Position numbers and translations under genes: made by a program
Source: Isoetes taiwanensis
Lineage: Eukaryota; Streptophyta; Lycopodiopsida; Isoetales; Isoetaceae
Direction of reading: 5' to 3'
Assembly (NCBI GenBank): GCA_021234155.1
Contig: JAJEKV010000005.1
Span: forward strand, 12,765,787 to 12,829,786
DNA length: 64,000 nucleotides
In this document: positions 60,550 through 64,000 of the stretch, piece by piece
How positions within the stretch are numbered: the first letter of the stretch is position 1
Layout: the number at the start of each line of letters is the position of its first letter
Notes under the pieces: generated by a model
The model's input: the letters and a program-made list of their open reading frames with translations, nothing else
Told to the model about the DNA's origin: nothing
Database searches by the model: none

Positions 60550-61818
60550 AAAATTTGCCATGGGGCATATACATCAAGTAGTGCCATTTCTGGCGGAGCC
60601 GATTTGGGTGTAGCCTGCTAAGATCACTTTGGGGCAATAGAGCCATCCTTTCTCGAATGGTTGGGATCAGAAACTGAAGAAGATAAATAAAATAAAACAA
60701 ACAAACTAAAACCTAAACTCTAAAAACTGTGACCTGTGGAGTAAGGAGAGGCGCGTAATAGATTGGGCCTGGCCATTATGTATTCTTCACCTTCTTTGCT
60801 GAGGACTCGTCTATGTTTCTCATTTTCTCGCTATTTCTTGCCAAAAGTGCCCTGCAAATGTATTCAGTCGGGTCACAACAGTTCATACAAACCTTCCCAA
60901 AGTCATCTATGATCAGGTCATATCAGTTTTCAAACTTCTTGATTTCACCCAATAACTGTAGCAAATTGAAGCAGTGAAGTGCCCTCGACTTATTATCATT
61001 TCTGTTTGCATCATTCTTGTCTGCCAATACCCCCGTTATTTCTAGGGGAGGTTATATCTTGCATCTTTCATCGGCTGCATGTGATAGATTCTATTGCAAA
61101 ACAAACAGTGTAGCTGGCCACAGCTCAAGCAAGAGACGAGACCTTTCTCTAGACAGAGGCAGTCATTCTCACAAATACACTATGACCCTATGTCTTCCAG
61201 TTCTGGGTTCCACGGGACTATCAAATTTCCAAGAATACCAAATCTATTCCTCTTCCAATGCATTGCCTCATCTCGGAGCTGATCCTTTGTGGCTGGCCTC
61301 TTTTCCTTTATCCACAGCTGGCGCCCGGTGGATTGAATAAATGGATCAAATGAGAGCGCGCCTATCTAGGTATTTGATCTACAAGACTTGCTCTTCGTCC
61401 TCCCCTTCTATATTTCCCCCTTATTGCTCGACATGCAGATTTTCAACCTATCCTTATAGTTCTAAGGTTTCCTCATTTCCTGCTTTTGTCCCTGTCACGC
61501 CACCTTTAATGCTGCAAACTCCCCACTGAATACACTAAATATGCTAACCTTCATGGATTTGTATCTCCTCACTTTATACCTTGTTGCCTCTCAAAGTGAC
61601 ACGTGCCAGGAAATATCCTATCCTTCGTATTCTAGTTTATCCTGTCTTACTTTATCATACGTAGCCTGAATAATACAAATGCCATATTTATGGTAATGCC
61701 ATGTCCTCTGTCCTTCTCGGTCGGGTTACACATATTATATCGGCACACACATTATGTATTACCCATTTTGTTTTATTTCCTGCTTGATTTCCTTGCATTT
61801 TCTATATTATTGTACTTA
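60550..61818. other. No recognisable gene
   Basis: A 107-codon open stretch (61017-61340, plus) is Ser-rich and not recognised. Confidence 0.4.
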
Positions 61819-61846
61819 CTAGCAACGGTGCCCGGCGTTGCCAGGC
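61819..61846 (-). mobile_element. 3' end of a third Helitron, minus strand
   Basis: On the minus strand GCCTGGC-AAC-GCCGGGC (61846-61830) is followed by 11 bases ending in CTAG at 61819, then T. The hairpin is that of Helitrons 1 and 2 with one stem change. The element body lies to the right of this point. A 5' end was not confirmed: one candidate (TCTACTATAAATAAAA, complement of 62138-62153) is not preceded by the expected A. Confidence 0.75.
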
Positions 61847-62210
61847 TTAAGTACGATTGTATTTCTACTTGAAGGGATGATAAAGTAATTGGTGTTGTTA
61901 CAAACATAGATAAAATATCGATGCTAGGCTCGTCGAGTTTGCATAACACAAGTAGAGAATCTATTTAATTTAATTTATATATGGAAAGTAATGGGCAAAC
62001 TTCAGAATTGTTTTTGCTTGTAGCACATACTCTACTCTAATCTTTGCAGGTTCGTCATATTAAGAAATACAAGAAATTTATCGCGGCGGCCTTGATTCCA
62101 TAAAGTGCAAAGTTTAATCCATTATTCATGTCTGACATTTTATTTATAGTAGAAAATATACTACCAATTTTGAATGTGAATGGTGCGAAGAAGACGATCT
62201 TGCACATGTG

Positions 62211-62275
62211 GGATTTGAACCCAAGTTACGCCAAACATACCAAAGTGTAAATACAATGGCCAAGAGGTAGCAACC
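62211..62275 (-). repeat. tRNA-derived SINE remnant
   Basis: The minus strand has GCTACCTCTTGGCCATTG (A-box like) and GGGTTCAAATCCCAC (B box). The spacing fits a tRNA-derived promoter. Confidence 0.6.
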
Positions 62276-62515
62276 ACGATCCATGAGTATTCATGTCATC
62301 ACAATAAACAAAATGTCAATTCCTTTCCTTGTTTATACGAACATCCCAACAAATATTACATCAAAGACACCCCTAGAATCTAAGGTACACTACTTAGCTA
62401 CATAACTTTATTTGTAAGTTCTATGGCGACTCCAGATATCATAACATATTTAAAAGGCACCGATTTAGATGAAGGGTTTGAAATAATCCCTTACCTATGT
62501 GAAACTGCCTTTTTA

Positions 62516-62570
62516 ATGAATGACCCCATTCGTTCCTTTGAATGACCCCATTTGAATGACCCCATTCCAG
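62516..62570. repeat. Three copies of GAATGACCCCATT
   Basis: The 13-bp unit occurs three times within 55 bp with irregular spacing. Confidence 0.9.
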
Positions 62571-63690
62571 GCATGTGTAAATGCATCAGGGAAGATAGAG
62601 ATGGAAGCAGACGAATGGTGTGCCATCAAGGGAAGGGCTGGAATACATAACAATGGGCCTTGCAGGGCACATGCCAGTTGGTAGCTCGTGATAGAGCATT
62701 CTGCCTTACAATGGATATCCATAGGCATTGTTGATTGAATGAGGAAGGCAGCAAAATTGGAAATAAATCAAAGTTCGTTATCTGCATAGTCCTCAAATCA
62801 ATCAAACAACGATATACTCCTCTCACAGATTTGCATCTTGGATGGTTCCATACTTACTCAGAAATGTGCCATAGTTCCTCGTGGCAATCTCACGAAAATG
62901 AGTTTTGTTGTCCAGACAGAACTTAAAGTACCCTTGGAATTTCATGAGGCTTATAAGAATTGACGAACTATATTTGGAAAACGTCCAGTTGGTTACTAAT
63001 TCCCTTCATTGTTCTGTAGTGCAGGAAGCGAGTAGTATTACCCTACAACTGCCAATTCTCTGACGTACTGTCTCCTAAAATGCAATCAAGCCCTGTTATA
63101 GCCATAGACAAACAAAGAGCGTGTTAAACCTGAGCAAAAACCTCAGTGCAATTTAGTTATAAAAGTTCCAAAGTTCCAATGCACAACTTCACAATCTTTC
63201 TGCAAAGGTGTTTGGCCACCAAAGATAGAGAATATTGATAAAGTAAGGGCACACATCTTATTGCATAGAGACATCCCCAAATTCCTCAAGCACTTGGAAT
63301 CTCAAAATAATGGGAAAGAGGTGTAAATGTGCTCAGCTTGCTTGATCACCTTCAAAGAGCCTGATAATAGATGAAAGCATAAAGGGTTCAGCCACCCAGG
63401 AACATGGACTGACCAACGCCAACATTTTCTTCAAAATGCATTAAGAAGGGCATCTGTACACACAGCATTATGAAGCTACTTTTATCACATTCTACCAATA
63501 AAATTGACTAGAGTCTCACAAGGTAGAGGGCTTCCATTTCTAAAATATCCTATCCACTATAAGTGTTACCTTTGCTAAGAACTCGAGGAATGAAAAGATC
63601 CAGCCGCATAAGATGAGAAACCTTTCCTAAAGGAACTGGAGATGTAGCAAGGGATAGATAATATTTCAACCTTTCGCAAACACTGGGCTC
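62571..63690. other. No recognisable gene
   Basis: No coding segment, RNA gene or repeat could be supported here. Confidence 0.5.
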
Positions 63691-63905
63691 TCTTTTTCTT
63701 TAACTCCACAAGTTTGCTGGCATATGCAGAAAAAATACTGTTTGTGCCATTTTCAGCAGCAACCAGCGGCTGAATTGGCTAAGCAACTCTTTTTTAAAAA
63801 ACCCAATCGATGCCTCCTTGGTTGAACCACACCGAAACCAAATGCCGTTATGACTTCTGCCTGCAATTCCTATCCAGCTTCCTGGCAAGATCATCCTGTT
63901 TGAGT
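63620..63905 (-). other. Possible exon of an unidentified gene
   Basis: One minus-strand frame reads PIQPLVAAENGTNSIFSAYA, then SKLVELKKKRAQC, after a possible acceptor (CTTAG, about 63779-63783). The overlapping frame is also open for 64 codons. I recognise neither. A gene entering from the right edge is possible, but evidence is thin. Confidence 0.2.
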
Positions 63906-64000
63906 TACTGTGAGAATTATGGTAATCTAAGCTGTGATAATGGGCGAAAAACCCTGCTGCGGCCTGCCCTTTGTTCTTAGAAGTCTGCTAATCTGCTGCG

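Noticed and set aside
60476-60700. Minus-strand open frame with a run of Phe
   Set aside because: The Phe run is the complement of a poly(A) tract, so it is not a gene.
62138-62153. Candidate 5' end for the minus-strand Helitron
   Set aside because: The complement begins TCTACTATAAATAAAA, but the preceding host base is T and not the expected A, and it does not match the family's TCTACTTACTTAAAAAG start.
1-64000. CRISPR arrays, operons or ribosome binding sites
   Set aside because: The window is plant nuclear DNA. The regular palindrome array at 10141-10901 lacks the constant-repeat, unique-spacer pattern of CRISPR: its spacers are related to each other.

Overview
This window is nuclear DNA of a land plant. 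The evidence is a plastid-type ClpB gene with a transit peptide and spliced exons, a spliced plastid-type SET-domain methyltransferase gene, and fragments resembling plant TIR1/AFB, RRP4, bestrophin and RAD23. Transposons of plant type fill the rest: L1-like LINEs with a zinc-binding C-terminus, Ty3/gypsy, Ty1/copia, Helitrons, Harbinger-like MITEs and tRNA-derived SINEs. The long introns and the LINE and DUF7869-like families suggest a non-seed plant, perhaps a fern. That placement is a guess.

Layout. 1-1194 (-): 5' part of ClpB, running off the left edge. 1195-2960: upstream sequence with a compound hairpin. 2960-4730 (-): decayed gene with a DUF7869-like region. 4882-8710 (-): nearly intact LINE (LINE-A). 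9268-10125: decayed proline-rich repeat gene. 10141-10901: array of about 16 short TATA-like palindromes. 11535-16056 (+): decayed LINE (LINE-B), cut by two head-to-tail Helitrons (16057-19404 and 19405-23621), with LINE-B resuming in frame at 23622. 23690-24370: repeats like a DNA-transposon subterminal region. 25370-27563 (+): RRP4-like pseudogene. 28515-28811 (+): bestrophin-like fragment. 31408-31450: hairpin plus CTAG, like a Helitron end. 31591-32110 (-): LINE 3' fragment. 32449-33211: RAD23-like first exon and an unidentified coding-like exon. 35850-36072: SINEs. 36353-36613 (-): copia RT fragment. 37262-42523 (-): Ty3/gypsy element with both LTRs. 43084-43413: two foldback/MITE structures. 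44516-53149 (+): SET-domain gene of about 16 exons with a LINE fragment and a foldback in its introns. 53536-53804 and 54325-54993: MITEs. 57475-58080 (-): another LINE 3' end. 61819 (-): 3' end of a third Helitron of the same family. The rest is AT-rich DNA with no recognisable gene.

Only two genes look functional, ClpB and the SET-domain methyltransferase, and both are probably plastid proteins. They are about 43 kb apart and show no functional linkage. The most notable structure is the tandem Helitron pair inside one LINE. Removing both at their termini restores the LINE reading frame exactly, and the second Helitron carries a TIR1/AFB-type auxin-receptor fragment. Exon boundaries are read by eye from GT/AG signals and protein-family similarity recalled from knowledge; no search was run.
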